Shown: positions 1 to 8,294, counted from the first letter of the stretch. The stretch is 64,000 bases of DNA from Alistipes finegoldii DSM 17242 (GCF_000265365.1 NC_018011.1:2497501-2561500); one strand, 5' to 3'. Made by a program: numbers and translations. Notes: a model not told the origin generated them from the letters alone.

Positions 1-282
1 CGCCTGCACGAAGAAGTCGCCCGTCGTATCCTGTCCGACCTTGCCGATGAACCCGACATCGCAGCCCAGTTTGGCCATGGCGCGGATGGTGTTGCCCGCC
101 GAGCCGCCCAGCGACAGCGAGTAGGGCAGTCCTGCCACGGATTTCGAAATTTCGGTCTGCAGGGTGGTGTCCACGAGGCTCATCGAGCCTTTGGCGAGTT
201 TGAAGCGACTCAGCACCGAGTCGGATTTCAGATTGACCAGCATGTCCGTCAGGGCATTGCCGATGCCTATAACACGTTTCAT
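1..282 (-). CDS. PfkB-family sugar/adenosine kinase, N-terminal part (cut by window edge)
   Basis: Reading leftwards from the ATG at 282, the protein begins MKRVIGIGNALTDMLV and continues with a GGSAGNTIRAMAKLG stretch. This is the N-terminal substrate-binding signature of the PfkB (ribokinase/adenosine kinase) family, in which the glycine-rich GGSAxNT turn contacts the sugar or nucleoside. The C-terminal part with the anion hole and catalytic Asp lies outside the window, so the substrate cannot be fixed; adenosine kinase-like proteins of Bacteroidetes are the nearest match from memory. It starts 27 bases after the pfkA stop on the same strand, so it is probably the second gene of a pfkA operon. 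Confidence 0.8.
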   Translation of the reverse strand, partial: MKRVIGIGNALTDMLVNLKSDSVLSRFKLAKGSMSLVDTTLQTEISKSVAGLPYSLSLGGSAGNTIRAMAKLGCDVGFIGKVGQDTTGDFFVQA

Positions 283-309
283 TCGGTAAGTTCGGGATTG
301 CGTTTTGGA

Positions 310-1290
310 TTATATGGAGAGTATCTTGACCAGTTCGAGGTCTTTGCGGTCGATGCCCTTGTCGTGCTTCACGGCTTTGGCGAACGGGACGTAGACAATC
401 TTGCCGTTCATCGTGCCGATCATCACGTTGCGCTGTCCGTCGAGAAGCGCTTCGATGGCGGCTTCGCCCATGCGCGAGGCGAGGATGCGGTCCACGGCCG
501 TCGGCGATCCGCCGCGCTGGATATGGCCCAGAATCGTGACGCGCGCGTCGTACTGCGGGAACTCCTTCTTGACACGTTCGGCCAGCGCCGTGGCGCCGCC
601 CGTCTTCGGGTTCTCGGCCACGATGACGATCGCCGAGTTCTTGCTCTTGCGGAAGCCGTGGTTGATGAGTTCGGCCAGCTGGTCCACTTCGGTTTCCATT
701 TCGGGTATGATCGCCGCTTCGGAACCCGTGGCGATGGCGCTGTTCATCGCCAGATAACCCGCCGTGTGGCCCATCACCTCGACGAAGAAGAGCCGCTCGT
801 GGCTCGACGCCGTGTCGCGGAGTTTATCGACCGCTTCGACGATCGTATTGAGCGCCGTGTCGTAGCCGATCGTCGAGTCGGTGCCGCCCAGATCGTTGTC
901 GATGGTGCCGGGAAGTCCCACGATCGGCACGTTGTATTCCTCGGCGAAGATGCCGGCGCCCGTGAGCGAACCGTCGCCGCCGATGACCACCAGCGCGTCG
1001 ATGCCGGCCGCCACCATGTTGTCGTATGCCGCCTTGCGGCCTTCGGTCGTGGTGAATTCCTGACTGCGGGCCGTCTTGAGGATCGTACCGCCCAATTGGA
1101 TGATGTTGCTTACGCTTTGGGATTTGAACGACACGATCTCGTTGAATACGAGACCTTTGTATCCGCGCATGATGCCCTTGACGGCGAAGCCGTTATAGAT
1201 TGCGCTGCGGGTTACCGCGCGTATGGCGGCGTTCATTCCCGGAGCGTCGCCGCCCGAAGTCAGAATACCGATACATTTGATTCCAGCCAT
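310..1290 (-). CDS. pfkA: ATP-dependent 6-phosphofructokinase
   Basis: Cytosolic glycolytic enzyme that phosphorylates fructose 6-phosphate to the 1,6-bisphosphate. The 326-residue length fits bacterial PfkA. Visible motifs are GGDAPGMNAAIRA near the N terminus (ATP loop), GGDGS, and PGTIDNDLGGTDSTIGYDTA containing the TIDND catalytic Asp. The Gly of GGDGS at the position that separates ATP- from PPi-dependent enzymes favours ATP. A TTG start at 1311 is possible, but the ATG at 1290 leaves the normal family N terminus. A textbook Bacteroidetes promoter lies just upstream (1319-1349), so it is transcribed separately from the PspC operon before it and probably together with the PfkB-type kinase after it. 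Confidence 0.96.
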   Translation of the reverse strand: MAGIKCIGILTSGGDAPGMNAAIRAVTRSAIYNGFAVKGIMRGYKGLVFNEIVSFKSQSVSNIIQLGGTILKTARSQEFTTTEGRKAAYDNMVAAGIDALVVIGGDGSLTGAGIFAEEYNVPIVGLPGTIDNDLGGTDSTIGYDTALNTIVEAVDKLRDTASSHERLFFVEVMGHTAGYLAMNSAIATGSEAAIIPEMETEVDQLAELINHGFRKSKNSAIVIVAENPKTGGATALAERVKKEFPQYDARVTILGHIQRGGSPTAVDRILASRMGEAAIEALLDGQRNVMIGTMNGKIVYVPFAKAVKHDKGIDRKDLELVKILSI

Positions 1291-1318
1291 AGTTTTTCGT
1301 TTAGAAAACAAAATCGCT

Positions 1319-1349
1319 CAAAGGTAGTAATTATTTCAATTTTTTCAAA
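1319..1349 (-). promoter_or_regulatory. pfkA promoter (Bacteroidetes -33/-7)
   Basis: Reading on the minus strand, TTTG (1349-1346) is followed by exactly 19 bases and then TACCTTTG (1326-1319), matching the Bacteroidetes sigma-ABfr consensus. The pfkA ATG follows 28 bases later. Confidence 0.75.
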
Positions 1350-1381
1350 AAACGAGGGCGGTTCCCGGAGGATCCGCCCCG
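1345..1381 (-). terminator. Rho-independent terminator of the PspC operon
   Basis: The minus strand forms GGGGCGG-ATCC / GGAA-CCGCCC with a four-base loop and one internal mismatch, followed by CTCG and six T. It lies 43 bases after the stop of the last PspC-domain gene, and its T tract overlaps the -33 element of pfkA. Confidence 0.7.
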
Positions 1382-1423
1382 CGTTTCGAAAAAACTTTTT
1401 ATTTTACCTAACGCCTGTGGCCT

Positions 1424-2743
1424 TTATTCGGTCTGCTCTGCGGGGACTCGGCCGGCGTCCGGCTGTCGGACCGAATCCGGTTCTGCGGATTCGGTTTTGT
1501 CGTCTCCCGTCTGCACTTTCACCCGTTTGCCGTTGGCTTTCACCTCCAGTCCGGCCTTCTCCCTGTCGATCGTAATGTCGATCGACTGGTTCGGGACGCT
1601 GATATGCAGCGTTTTGCGGCCGTCCTCGATGACGTTCTGGCTGTCGTACTCCTCCAGCAGCCGCTCGACCGTCGTGGTGTCGTTGTCGATGATTATCTCG
1701 CTGTTGAGCATCCGTTCGATAACGCTGTGTCTGGTCCGGATACGGTCGCCGACGTTCTCGCGGATGGCGATACAGGTGCAGGCGATGATGCCGGCGAGCC
1801 ACAACAGGAAGATTACCAGTATGGTCTTGCCTCCGGGCTTGCGCGAAGCGATGAGGCACATCAGTACGTAAATGAGCAGTATTACCAGTATCAGTACAAT
1901 AAGTATGCCGAGCGCGGGAACCCACAGCGTCATGCCCAGCGGGAAGAACGGAATGGAGATGCTGGCGCCGCCGATGATGAGCGCGAAGAGTCCGATAATC
2001 AGCGCGCAGGCCGCCATGATGAGTCCGAATACGAGCACTCCGGCGAAGAGCTTGAGGAGGATGAGCACCACCTTGCCGAATACCGACACGGCTTCGGCGA
2101 CGATGGGTTTGGCCTTGGCGTCGGGATCGCAGCTCGCGCTGGCTTCGGTGGTTTCGCGGATCGACTGCGCCGTGATCTTCTCGCCGTTCATTTCGAGTTT
2201 CTGGCGCGCCGTGCGGGGAGCCGGAACGGCAAACCACATGATGATGTAGCAGATGACGAAGATGCCGAACAGGTTGCCCATCATCGGACCGGTCCAGCGC
2301 ATGAAGGGAATCCACTGGAAGACGGTGAGCAGTATCGGCAGGAACATGGCCAGCCGTATCCAGACCGGATCGACGTCGAAATACTTGCCGATGCCGGCGC
2401 AGACGCCGCCCAGCTTGGCGTTTTCGGTGTCGCGGTAGAGACGGCGCGGGATGCGCGGCTCTTCGGGGCTTCGTCCCGGCTCCTCTTCGGAGATGTCCTC
2501 GGCGGTCCCCATCTGTCGGATGATATTCAGAATCAGGGGCTTTTCGACCACGCGGGTGCTGTCCTGCGCCGAGAGGATCAGCTCGGCGATGCGGGCTTCG
2601 ATGTCGGCGACGATCTCGGCTCCGTCGGGAGTCTCCTTGTAGGTCTTTTTCAGGCTTTCGAGATAGGCTTCCAGCTCCTGATAAGCGTCGGTATCCATCG
2701 TGAACGCCACGCCCGAAATGCTGCATTTCTTAACCTCTTTCAT
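1424..2743 (-). CDS. PspC-domain multi-spanning membrane protein
   Basis: The 439-residue protein has three parts. Residues 1-90 form a soluble region also found at the N terminus of the 4139-4651 product (shared pattern DAYQELEAYL...DIEARIAELI). A PspC domain follows at about 100-165 (RLYRDTENAKLGGVCAGIGKYFDVDP then hydrophobic segments). Several more transmembrane helices fill about 215-320, and the C terminus is a hydrophilic, probably extracytoplasmic tail. PspC is the membrane sensor/toxin-like component of the phage-shock envelope stress response in other bacteria. It is the last gene of a five-gene run with PadR and a GIN protein. The exact role is unknown. Confidence 0.85.
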   Translation of the reverse strand: MKEVKKCSISGVAFTMDTDAYQELEAYLESLKKTYKETPDGAEIVADIEARIAELILSAQDSTRVVEKPLILNIIRQMGTAEDISEEEPGRSPEEPRIPRRLYRDTENAKLGGVCAGIGKYFDVDPVWIRLAMFLPILLTVFQWIPFMRWTGPMMGNLFGIFVICYIIMWFAVPAPRTARQKLEMNGEKITAQSIRETTEASASCDPDAKAKPIVAEAVSVFGKVVLILLKLFAGVLVFGLIMAACALIIGLFALIIGGASISIPFFPLGMTLWVPALGILIVLILVILLIYVLMCLIASRKPGGKTILVIFLLWLAGIIACTCIAIRENVGDRIRTRHSVIERMLNSEIIIDNDTTTVERLLEEYDSQNVIEDGRKTLHISVPNQSIDITIDREKAGLEVKANGKRVKVQTGDDKTESAEPDSVRQPDAGRVPAEQTE

Positions 2744-2761
2744 GGTTGCTCGGTTTGGGGG

Positions 2762-3565
2762 TTAGTTGCGGCCGACACTGCCGCCGCTCGACTTGTTGAT
2801 GCTGGTCTGACAGTCGCCGCTGTAGCGGATCGAACTGCCGCTCGATGCGTCGGCGTGCAGACGCTCCGTGCAGTTTACGACGGCTTTCGCCGCGCTCGAA
2901 GTGTTTACCGAGCACTCGGCGGCGACGAAGTCTCCGGCCGAAAGTTTCGCGGCCGAGCTGAGGTCGGCGGTGCACTTCGCGGCCGAGCCTTTCAGCGTGA
3001 TTTTCGATGCGCTCGAAGCCTCCACGCTGCAGGAGACCGCTTCTACCGAGGCGTTGATTTTCGATGCGCTCGATGCGGCTACGGCGCAGGATTGGGCCTT
3101 GACCGAAACGTCGATCTTGGCGGCGCTCGATGCGTCCATGGCGAATTTGTCGGCGTTCAGCACCACGTCGCCCGAAATTTTCGCGGCGCTCGATGCGTCG
3201 AGGGCGCGGATGCTGCCGTTGGCCGGAACCGTCACGGTGACGTCGGCGTTCGAGAGGTTGTTTATCGACTTGTCGATCGTGGCCGTGAGCCGGCCGCCGT
3301 TGGCTTCGACTACGACGTAATCCATAACGTTGTCGTCGGCGGCGATGGTGATTTTGCCGGAGGTCTTGTCGGTGATGACGACCTTGACGGCGCGTGCGGC
3401 GTCGATGCGGTCGAAGGCCGGAGTCTCGATGGTGCGTGTGACGATGTTGCCGCTGCCTTTGAGCCCTTTGCCGAAGAAGACGGACGGCGCTGCGATGCAG
3501 ACAAAATAGACCGTTACGGAGAGCATGGCGCCCAGCAGGACTGCGATCAGGAGTATCTTTTTCAT
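2762..3565 (-). CDS. Secreted head-GIN (DUF2807) beta-helix protein
   Basis: The 267-residue protein has an N-terminal hydrophobic signal or anchor (residues 1-30). The rest consists of short repeats based on ASSAAKI (DASSAAKISG, DASSAAKIDV, ASSASKINAS, EASSASKITL, LSSAAKLSA, TSSAAKAVV). These are typical of the putative auto-transporter adhesin head GIN domain, which is expected to fold as a right-handed beta helix. The family is common in Bacteroidetes next to PspC and PadR genes, but its function is not established. It lies 22 bases after the PadR stop and 18 bases before the large PspC gene, so it is co-transcribed. Interaction with envelope polymers is an inference only. Confidence 0.85.
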   Translation of the reverse strand: MKKILLIAVLLGAMLSVTVYFVCIAAPSVFFGKGLKGSGNIVTRTIETPAFDRIDAARAVKVVITDKTSGKITIAADDNVMDYVVVEANGGRLTATIDKSINNLSNADVTVTVPANGSIRALDASSAAKISGDVVLNADKFAMDASSAAKIDVSVKAQSCAVAASSASKINASVEAVSCSVEASSASKITLKGSAAKCTADLSSAAKLSAGDFVAAECSVNTSSAAKAVVNCTERLHADASSGSSIRYSGDCQTSINKSSGGSVGRN

Positions 3566-3587
3566 GGTTGTGATTTTTTGAGGTTTT

Positions 3588-3920
3588 TTATTGTTTGCCG
3601 TGACGAATGATGCGGATCTGTCCTACGAGTTCGTCCCATGCCTCGTCGAGCGTCGTGAGGTATTCGCGCCCCTTTTCGGTGAGCGTGTAGTACTTGCGGG
3701 GAGGTCCCTGCGGAGACTCTTCCCAGCGGTAGGTCAGAAGCCCTGCGTTCTTCTGCCGCGTGAGGATCGGGTAGAGCGTACCCTCGACTACGATCATCTC
3801 GGCCTGCTTGAGTTCGGCGATGATCTTCGGAGCGTATGAATCTTCGCGGGAGAGAATGGCGAGGATGCAGTACTCCAGAATTCCTTTGCGCATCTGCGCT
3901 TTTACGTTGTCTTCGGCCAT
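3588..3920 (-). CDS. PadR-family transcriptional regulator
   Basis: A 110-residue protein matching the short (subfamily 2) PadR regulators. It has a winged helix with the signature VVEGTLYPILTRQKNAGLLTYRWEES followed by PPRKYYTLTEKGREYL and a short C-terminal dimerisation helix. PadR proteins usually repress their own operon and release it on binding a small molecule or on envelope stress. It sits inside the PspC/PspC/PadR/GIN/PspC run, four bases after the small PspC gene. A dyad of the type ATAC-N8-GTAT over the operon promoter (4713-4734) is a good candidate operator. The inducer is unknown. Confidence 0.92.
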   Translation of the reverse strand: MAEDNVKAQMRKGILEYCILAILSREDSYAPKIIAELKQAEMIVVEGTLYPILTRQKNAGLLTYRWEESPQGPPRKYYTLTEKGREYLTTLDEAWDELVGQIRIIRHGKQ

Positions 3921-3924
3921 TGTG

Positions 3925-4134
3925 CTATTCGGTTAATCGCTTCGGAGCCTTCGGCACGATCAGCCAGAGGATGATGTAGACCCAGATCGAAAGGCCGCCG
4001 AAGAGTATGAGGATCAGTGTTGCTATGCGTATGAGCGATACGTCGAGACCGAAGAATTCGGCCAGTCCGCCGCAGACGCCTGCGATGATGCCGTCGGGAG
4101 TGCGCAGCAGTCTCTTGGTGTTGTTCGTTGTCAT
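3925..4134 (-). CDS. Small PspC-domain membrane protein
   Basis: A 69-residue stand-alone PspC domain: KRLLRTPDGIIAGVCGGLAEFF, then two hydrophobic stretches including LSIWVYIILWLIVPKAP. Its core is nearly identical to the C-terminal PspC domain of the gene before it (4139-4651), which indicates a tandem duplication. PspC proteins sit in the inner membrane and take part in phage-shock type envelope stress responses. Only four bases separate it from each neighbour, so translation is probably coupled. Confidence 0.88.
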   Translation of the reverse strand: MTTNNTKRLLRTPDGIIAGVCGGLAEFFGLDVSLIRIATLILILFGGLSIWVYIILWLIVPKAPKRLTE

Positions 4135-4138
4135 GGTT

Positions 4139-4651
4139 TTATCGGTTTTTGTTGTGAATGCTGAATTTGCGTGCGGGTTCTTCCGGAATGACGATCCAGA
4201 GAATGATGTAGGCCCAGATCGAGAGTCCGCCGAAAAGTATCAGGAACAGGGTGATCAGGCGCAGGACGGTCGTATCGACATGGAAGAATTCGGCCAGTCC
4301 GCCGCAGATGCCGGCGATCGAACGGTCCGTGCGCGAGCGGAACAGTTTACGGGGTTCCGGTTCGGGCTGTTCCTCCTGCGGGGCGCTGCCGCGGCGTTCG
4401 CCGAAGTCGGCGGGCGATCCCATGCGGTTCATGGTCTGGCGGACCGTGTCGAGGGTGATGACCCGCATCGGCGACGAAACGATCTCGCGGAAAATCTCGG
4501 CGATGCGCGCTTCGATGTCGCCCATGGTCTCGGTGTCGTATTCGGGCAGGCGGCTGCGGATATCTTCGAGATAGTTTCTCAGTACGCGGTAGGCGTCTTC
4601 GTCGAGCGTGAAGGCTTGCGAACCGATGTTTACGTTTACTGTCTCTTTCAT
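4139..4651 (-). CDS. PspC-domain protein with N-terminal soluble domain
   Basis: First gene of the five-gene stress operon. The 170-residue product has an N-terminal soluble domain (QAFTLDEDAYRVLRNYLEDI...DIEARIAEIFREI) shared with the 1424-2743 protein. After a charged linker comes a PspC domain (RSRTDRSIAGICGGLAEFFHVD, then LSIWAYIILWIVIPEEP). The operon is preceded by a TATATTTG -7 element with a perfect dyad across it, consistent with PadR control. The biochemical role is not known. The shared N-terminal domain suggests the two larger PspC proteins bind the same partner. Confidence 0.87.
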   Translation of the reverse strand: MKETVNVNIGSQAFTLDEDAYRVLRNYLEDIRSRLPEYDTETMGDIEARIAEIFREIVSSPMRVITLDTVRQTMNRMGSPADFGERRGSAPQEEQPEPEPRKLFRSRTDRSIAGICGGLAEFFHVDTTVLRLITLFLILFGGLSIWAYIILWIVIPEEPARKFSIHNKNR

Positions 4652-4707
4652 AGTCGTAGAAGCTGATTTAGGGTTAATGTGTCCGGGTTACTGCTACTTT
4701 GGTACTG

Positions 4708-4734
4708 CAAATATAATACAGTTTTTAGTATTAT
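4708..4734 (-). promoter_or_regulatory. PspC operon promoter with candidate PadR operator
   Basis: TATATTTG (-7 element) reads on the minus strand at 4715-4708. A perfect 7-bp dyad, ATAATAC-N8-GTATTAT, occupies 4713-4734 and overlaps it. PadR boxes are commonly a 4-N8-4 dyad (ATGT-N8-ACAT in the type member), so spacing and position fit an autoregulatory operator. Confidence 0.6.
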
Positions 4735-4898
4735 GCAATGCAAAGTACTTTTTTTCTTAAAAAATGCGATTTTTTTTCGGATACCTATAATATAGAATCA
4801 CCGGTTGCTGCGGAAGAAAGGAGGTGTTGCAGGAAAAAATTGCGATATTTGATGATCCGATGTTGCGTTTCGCCCGTCGGTTTCGTCTTACAGATACA

Positions 4899-5417
4899 AT
4901 GGAGGAATTCGAATTCACCCGATATGTCGTCCCGCTGCGCGATCGTATGTTCCGCTACGCGCAGAGTCTGCTGCTCTGCGCCGACGAGGCGGAAGACGTG
5001 ACGCACGACCTGTTGGAGCGGTTGTGGCGGGAGCGTGATCGGCTCGACGGCTGCCGCGACGTCGCTTCCTTCGTGATGGTCGCGGTGCGTAACTGCTGTT
5101 ACGACCGGTTCCGCAGCCGGCAGGCCGGCGAGCGGCGCGACAATGCGGTCGCGGGGTGGGCCGAACGTTCGACGACGGGCGATGCGGAGGGCTGGGAGGC
5201 GCGCGATCTGGTGCGACGCGCGATGGCCTGCCTGCCCGAACGGCAGCGCGAGGTGCTCCACCTGAAGGATATCGAGGGGTATCCGACCCGCGAAATCGCC
5301 GAGATAGCGGCGTGCGACGAAGCGCAGGTGCGCGTGATTCTCTCCCGCGCCCGCAACGGACTGAGAGAGGTACTGAAAAAAATGATGGACGATGAAAGAG
5401 CAGGACGAAAGAATTGA
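4899..5417 (+). CDS. ECF-family RNA polymerase sigma factor
   Basis: About 172 residues from the ATG at 4899 (MEEFEFTRYV), preferred over the upstream in-frame ATG at 4824 because it leaves the standard start of region 2. Region 2 is visible (FRYAQSLLLCADEAEDVTHDLLERLWRERDRL), followed by region 4 (LPERQREVLHLKDIEGYPTREIAEIAACDEAQVRVILSRARNGL) with its helix-turn-helix. It fits the Bacteroidetes RpoE/FecI-like ECF class. The last 26 bases overlap the start of the next gene, a probable membrane anti-sigma partner. Targets may include the two outer-membrane barrel genes just downstream. Confidence 0.93.
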   Translation: MEEFEFTRYVVPLRDRMFRYAQSLLLCADEAEDVTHDLLERLWRERDRLDGCRDVASFVMVAVRNCCYDRFRSRQAGERRDNAVAGWAERSTTGDAEGWEARDLVRRAMACLPERQREVLHLKDIEGYPTREIAEIAACDEAQVRVILSRARNGLREVLKKMMDDERAGRKN

Positions 5418-5889
5418 GCGGCTGCTGGAGCGCTATTTCGATGCGCGGACGACCGAAGCCGAAGAGCGCGAACTGCGCGACTATTTCCGGTACGTGGATG
5501 AGATTCCCGCATCCCTGCGTTATGCGCGGACGATGTTCGGCGGATTGGACGCTCTGGCCGAAGAGCGGTATCCCGGCGAGGGTAGCGTGCAAACCGGTCC
5601 GGCTGTCCGTCCGGCGGAAGGGATGCGGCGTTATGAAACGCGTTCCGCAGCCGGGCGCGGGGCGCGGGGCGGCCGGAAACTCCGTCCCCTCTGGGGCGTG
5701 GCTGCCGCTGCGGCGGTGGTGCTGGGCGTGTTTTTCTATGCCGAATATCTGCGCAAGCCCTATTGCTATATCGACGGTGTGGCGATTTACGACAAGGAGG
5801 CTGCCATGCAGGCGACGGTTTACCTGCAGGGACTCTCGGATTTCGGCGATCAGGTCCGCATGGTGGATGAACTGATAATAAACGAATAA
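5392..5889 (+). CDS. Small single-pass membrane protein, probable anti-sigma partner
   Basis: The 165-residue product has a charged cytoplasmic half (MKEQDERIERLLERYFDARTTEAEERELRDYF), one transmembrane segment near residues 100-118 (LWGVAAAAAVVLGVFFYAEYL), and a short periplasmic tail. It starts inside the sigma gene (26-base overlap), the usual layout of an ECF sigma factor and its regulator. The N-terminal helical pattern resembles short Bacteroidetes anti-sigma proteins, but there is no clear FecR domain. The role is inferred from position and topology. Confidence 0.7.
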   Translation: MKEQDERIERLLERYFDARTTEAEERELRDYFRYVDEIPASLRYARTMFGGLDALAEERYPGEGSVQTGPAVRPAEGMRRYETRSAAGRGARGGRKLRPLWGVAAAAAVVLGVFFYAEYLRKPYCYIDGVAIYDKEAAMQATVYLQGLSDFGDQVRMVDELIINE

Positions 5890-5901
5890 AACGATACGGG
5901 T

Positions 5902-6840
5902 ATGAAAAAACTGTTTGTTTGTACGGGAGCGCTGCTCCTGCTGGCGGTTTCGCCTGCTGGGGCGCAGTTCTTTATTTCGTCCGCTCCGGCGCATGAAGTC
6001 GCTGCGGCGCAGAAAGCCGATTCGGCCTGTTTCCGCCGAGCCGACGGAAAACCGGTTGCCATCGAGACCGTGGAGCGCGATTCGACGGGAATCGATACGC
6101 TCCGGCGGATTGATACGGTGGACAGCGATCTGATCCGGCTGCGTGACGGCGGCCGTGACGGCAACATGATCCTCGAAGTGGCGGGTTTCGGGCTTACGCT
6201 GGGACATACGCCGATGCAACGAATGGAGCTGAAAAAGCCCCGCGTCTGGTTCAATGCATTCAGCAATATCGAATTGGGATTCACGCAGTTGGTCGGCGTC
6301 GACTATTCGGGGTATGCGTCCGGGGAAAAGGGCTTTCTGGATCAGCGGCTGGGATCTTCCTTCCATTTCAGTTTTTCGGCGGTGCAGCTCCGGCTGGCGC
6401 TCAACCGGAGCCGTTCGCTCTGCTTGGGGGTGGGCATGCAGTACACGCTCGACAATTACCGGCTCTCCGATAATACGATCACGCTCGGCAACGACGGAGG
6501 ACGTGTCGTTCCGGTCGCGCTGGACGAACCCGCCGGCAAGTCGAAAGCCGTCACCTCCTCGCTCGGCATTCCCGTTCGGCTGACTTACACTCCGGCGAAA
6601 CACCTACGGATCACGGCCGTCGCCTATTCCGACTTCCTCTTGGGCGCCGACGCGATTTATAAGAAACCGAAGGAGAAAAACAGCCTGTCCGGGTTCCGGG
6701 CCTATCAGTTCGGGGTCGGTCTCAGTGTCAGCTATCGCGGTTTCGGGTTCTTCACCCGTTACGGCGTGACTCCGCTGTTCAAACAGCATGTGGGACCCGA
6801 CTGCCATGCCTTCTCGTTCGGTGTCGGACTCATGCTCTGA
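5902..6840 (+). CDS. Predicted outer-membrane beta-barrel protein (paralogue 1)
   Basis: The 312-residue protein has a clear signal peptide (MKKLFVCTGALLLLAVSPAGAQ). Its mature part alternates polar and hydrophobic residues and ends in FSFGVGLML, as expected for an outer-membrane beta barrel with a terminal aromatic/hydrophobic strand. It is closely related to the next gene: both contain VERDS/VDRDS-TGIDTLRR, VLEVAGFGLTLG, GVDY-GYA-EKGFLDQ-LG and YGVTPLFK. It follows the anti-sigma-like gene by 12 bases and is probably in the same operon. Function unknown. Confidence 0.75.
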   Translation: MKKLFVCTGALLLLAVSPAGAQFFISSAPAHEVAAAQKADSACFRRADGKPVAIETVERDSTGIDTLRRIDTVDSDLIRLRDGGRDGNMILEVAGFGLTLGHTPMQRMELKKPRVWFNAFSNIELGFTQLVGVDYSGYASGEKGFLDQRLGSSFHFSFSAVQLRLALNRSRSLCLGVGMQYTLDNYRLSDNTITLGNDGGRVVPVALDEPAGKSKAVTSSLGIPVRLTYTPAKHLRITAVAYSDFLLGADAIYKKPKEKNSLSGFRAYQFGVGLSVSYRGFGFFTRYGVTPLFKQHVGPDCHAFSFGVGLML

Positions 6841-6868
6841 TTGCAACCTAACCTAATACGTGTCGATT

Positions 6869-7798
6869 ATGAAACGATTGCTGTTGATTCTGATTCTGCT
6901 CCTTCCGCAGCTGCTTGCCGCGCAGAGCGCCGACCGGAGTGCCGCGCAGACTGCCGACCGGATACCGGCCAATTCGGCCGGCCGCCGTACCGGCCGTGAA
7001 TATGCCATCCGAACCGTGGACCGCGATTCGCTGGGGCTCGACACCCTGCGGCGGCTCGATGCGATGGGCGGCGAGCTGATGTCGTTGCGCGGAGACGGGC
7101 GTGAGGGGAGTGTGGTACTCGAAGTGGCCGGTTTCGGCCTGACGCTGGGCCGTGCGCCGGAGACGGATTCGCAGGCGGATCTGGTCATGAGGTCCGGGCG
7201 TGTGAAACTCTACTTTTTTAACAGCGGCGAATTCGGCTTTACGAAGCTCGTCGGCGTCGATTACGGCGGCTATGCCCCCGAAGAGAAAGGGTTTCTGGAT
7301 CAGAAACTGGGGAATTCGTTCCACTGCGCCGCTTCGGTGATGCAGGTGCAGGTCGCCCTGAACAAGAGCCGGACACTCTACTTCGCCACCGATCTGCGGT
7401 TCGCCGTCGACAACTACCGGCTTGCGGATGCCGGAATCCGCTTGGGCTACGAAAAGGGCCGTCTGCTGCCCGTGGCGCTGGACGAACCCGCCGACAAATC
7501 GAAATTCGTCACTTCGTCGCTGGGAATTCCGATCCGGCTTATCTACAAGCCGTTCAAACATTTTCAGGCCTCGGTGATCGCCTATTCCGATTTCGGGATA
7601 GAGCTGACGTCGCTCCACAAGAAACCGCGCGTGGAGTACGAGCTGTCGGGGCTGCGAACCTATCAGTTCGGTGTAGGAGGAACGGTTTCCTATTACGGCA
7701 TCGGCATCTTCGCCAGCTACGGCGTGACCCCGCTGTTCAAGAAGCATGCGGGACCGGAGTGCCATACGTTCAGTTTCGGCATCTCGCTGCTCATGTAA
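6869..7798 (+). CDS. Predicted outer-membrane beta-barrel protein (paralogue 2)
   Basis: About 309 residues from the ATG at 6869 (MKRLLLILILLLPQLLAAQ, a strong signal peptide). The mature sequence is a sister of the 5902-6840 product, with the same landmarks in the same order (VLEVAGFGLTLGRAP, GFTKLVGVDYGGYAPEEKGFLDQ, VTSSLGIPIRLIYKP, YGVTPLFKKHAGPEC). Such tandem sisters usually reflect duplication of one outer-membrane component. Its neighbour 7815-8294 starts with an almost identical signal peptide (MKRLLLILILLLPRLAAAQ), which suggests the leader was shared in a recent rearrangement. Function unknown. Confidence 0.75.
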   Translation: MKRLLLILILLLPQLLAAQSADRSAAQTADRIPANSAGRRTGREYAIRTVDRDSLGLDTLRRLDAMGGELMSLRGDGREGSVVLEVAGFGLTLGRAPETDSQADLVMRSGRVKLYFFNSGEFGFTKLVGVDYGGYAPEEKGFLDQKLGNSFHCAASVMQVQVALNKSRTLYFATDLRFAVDNYRLADAGIRLGYEKGRLLPVALDEPADKSKFVTSSLGIPIRLIYKPFKHFQASVIAYSDFGIELTSLHKKPRVEYELSGLRTYQFGVGGTVSYYGIGIFASYGVTPLFKKHAGPECHTFSFGISLLM

Positions 7799-7814
7799 CC
7801 AAATACGAACGGAC

Positions 7815-8294
7815 ATGAAACGACTATTATTGATTTTGATACTGCTCCTTCCTCGGCTGGCTGCGGCCCAGAGCAATTCCGTAGACGACTTTTTTAGCCG
7901 TTATGCCGCCGCCGAAGGCTTTACGAGCGTGCAGCTGGAGCAGAAGATGATGCAGCTGATGAGCCGTCAGGCCGCGGAACGGGGCGACAAGGGGCTTGCC
8001 GTACTGCTGAAGGACATTCAGTATATCCGCATCATCGCCCTGAAAGAGGGTGACGGCGGTCGGTTCGTTCGGGATGCCGAGGCGGCCGTTGCCGCCGACC
8101 GGAAGTTTCAGCCCGTCACTTCCGGCTCGGAGAACGGGCAGACCACGAAGTTCTATATCCGCGAAACCGCGCTGTCGGTCAAATCGGAACTGGTGATGAT
8201 AACTTACGGCGCGAAGGAGACGGTAGTGGTGAATATTTTCGGGGTGTTCGATCTCCGGCAGGTCGCCCGCCTTTCGACGATTCGCCCTAAATAA
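7815..8294 (+). CDS. DUF4252 family secreted protein
   Basis: From the ATG at 7815 the product is 159 residues with signal peptide MKRLLLILILLLPRLAAAQ. The body fits DUF4252: VDDFFSRYAAAEGFTSVQLEQKMMQLM near the N terminus and KSELVMITYGAKETVVVNIFGVFDL near the C terminus. DUF4252 proteins are small Bacteroidetes envelope proteins that are often linked to ECF sigma factor genes, as here. Their function is not established. An upstream ATG at 7746 would overlap the previous gene and lacks a signal peptide, so it was not chosen. Confidence 0.85.
   Translation: MKRLLLILILLLPRLAAAQSNSVDDFFSRYAAAEGFTSVQLEQKMMQLMSRQAAERGDKGLAVLLKDIQYIRIIALKEGDGGRFVRDAEAAVAADRKFQPVTSGSENGQTTKFYIRETALSVKSELVMITYGAKETVVVNIFGVFDLRQVARLSTIRPK

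Noticed and set aside
1404..2726. 440-codon Arg/His-rich frame opposite the PspC gene
   Set aside because: It is a shadow frame of the PspC gene at 1424-2743, with a composition typical of out-of-frame GC-rich DNA.
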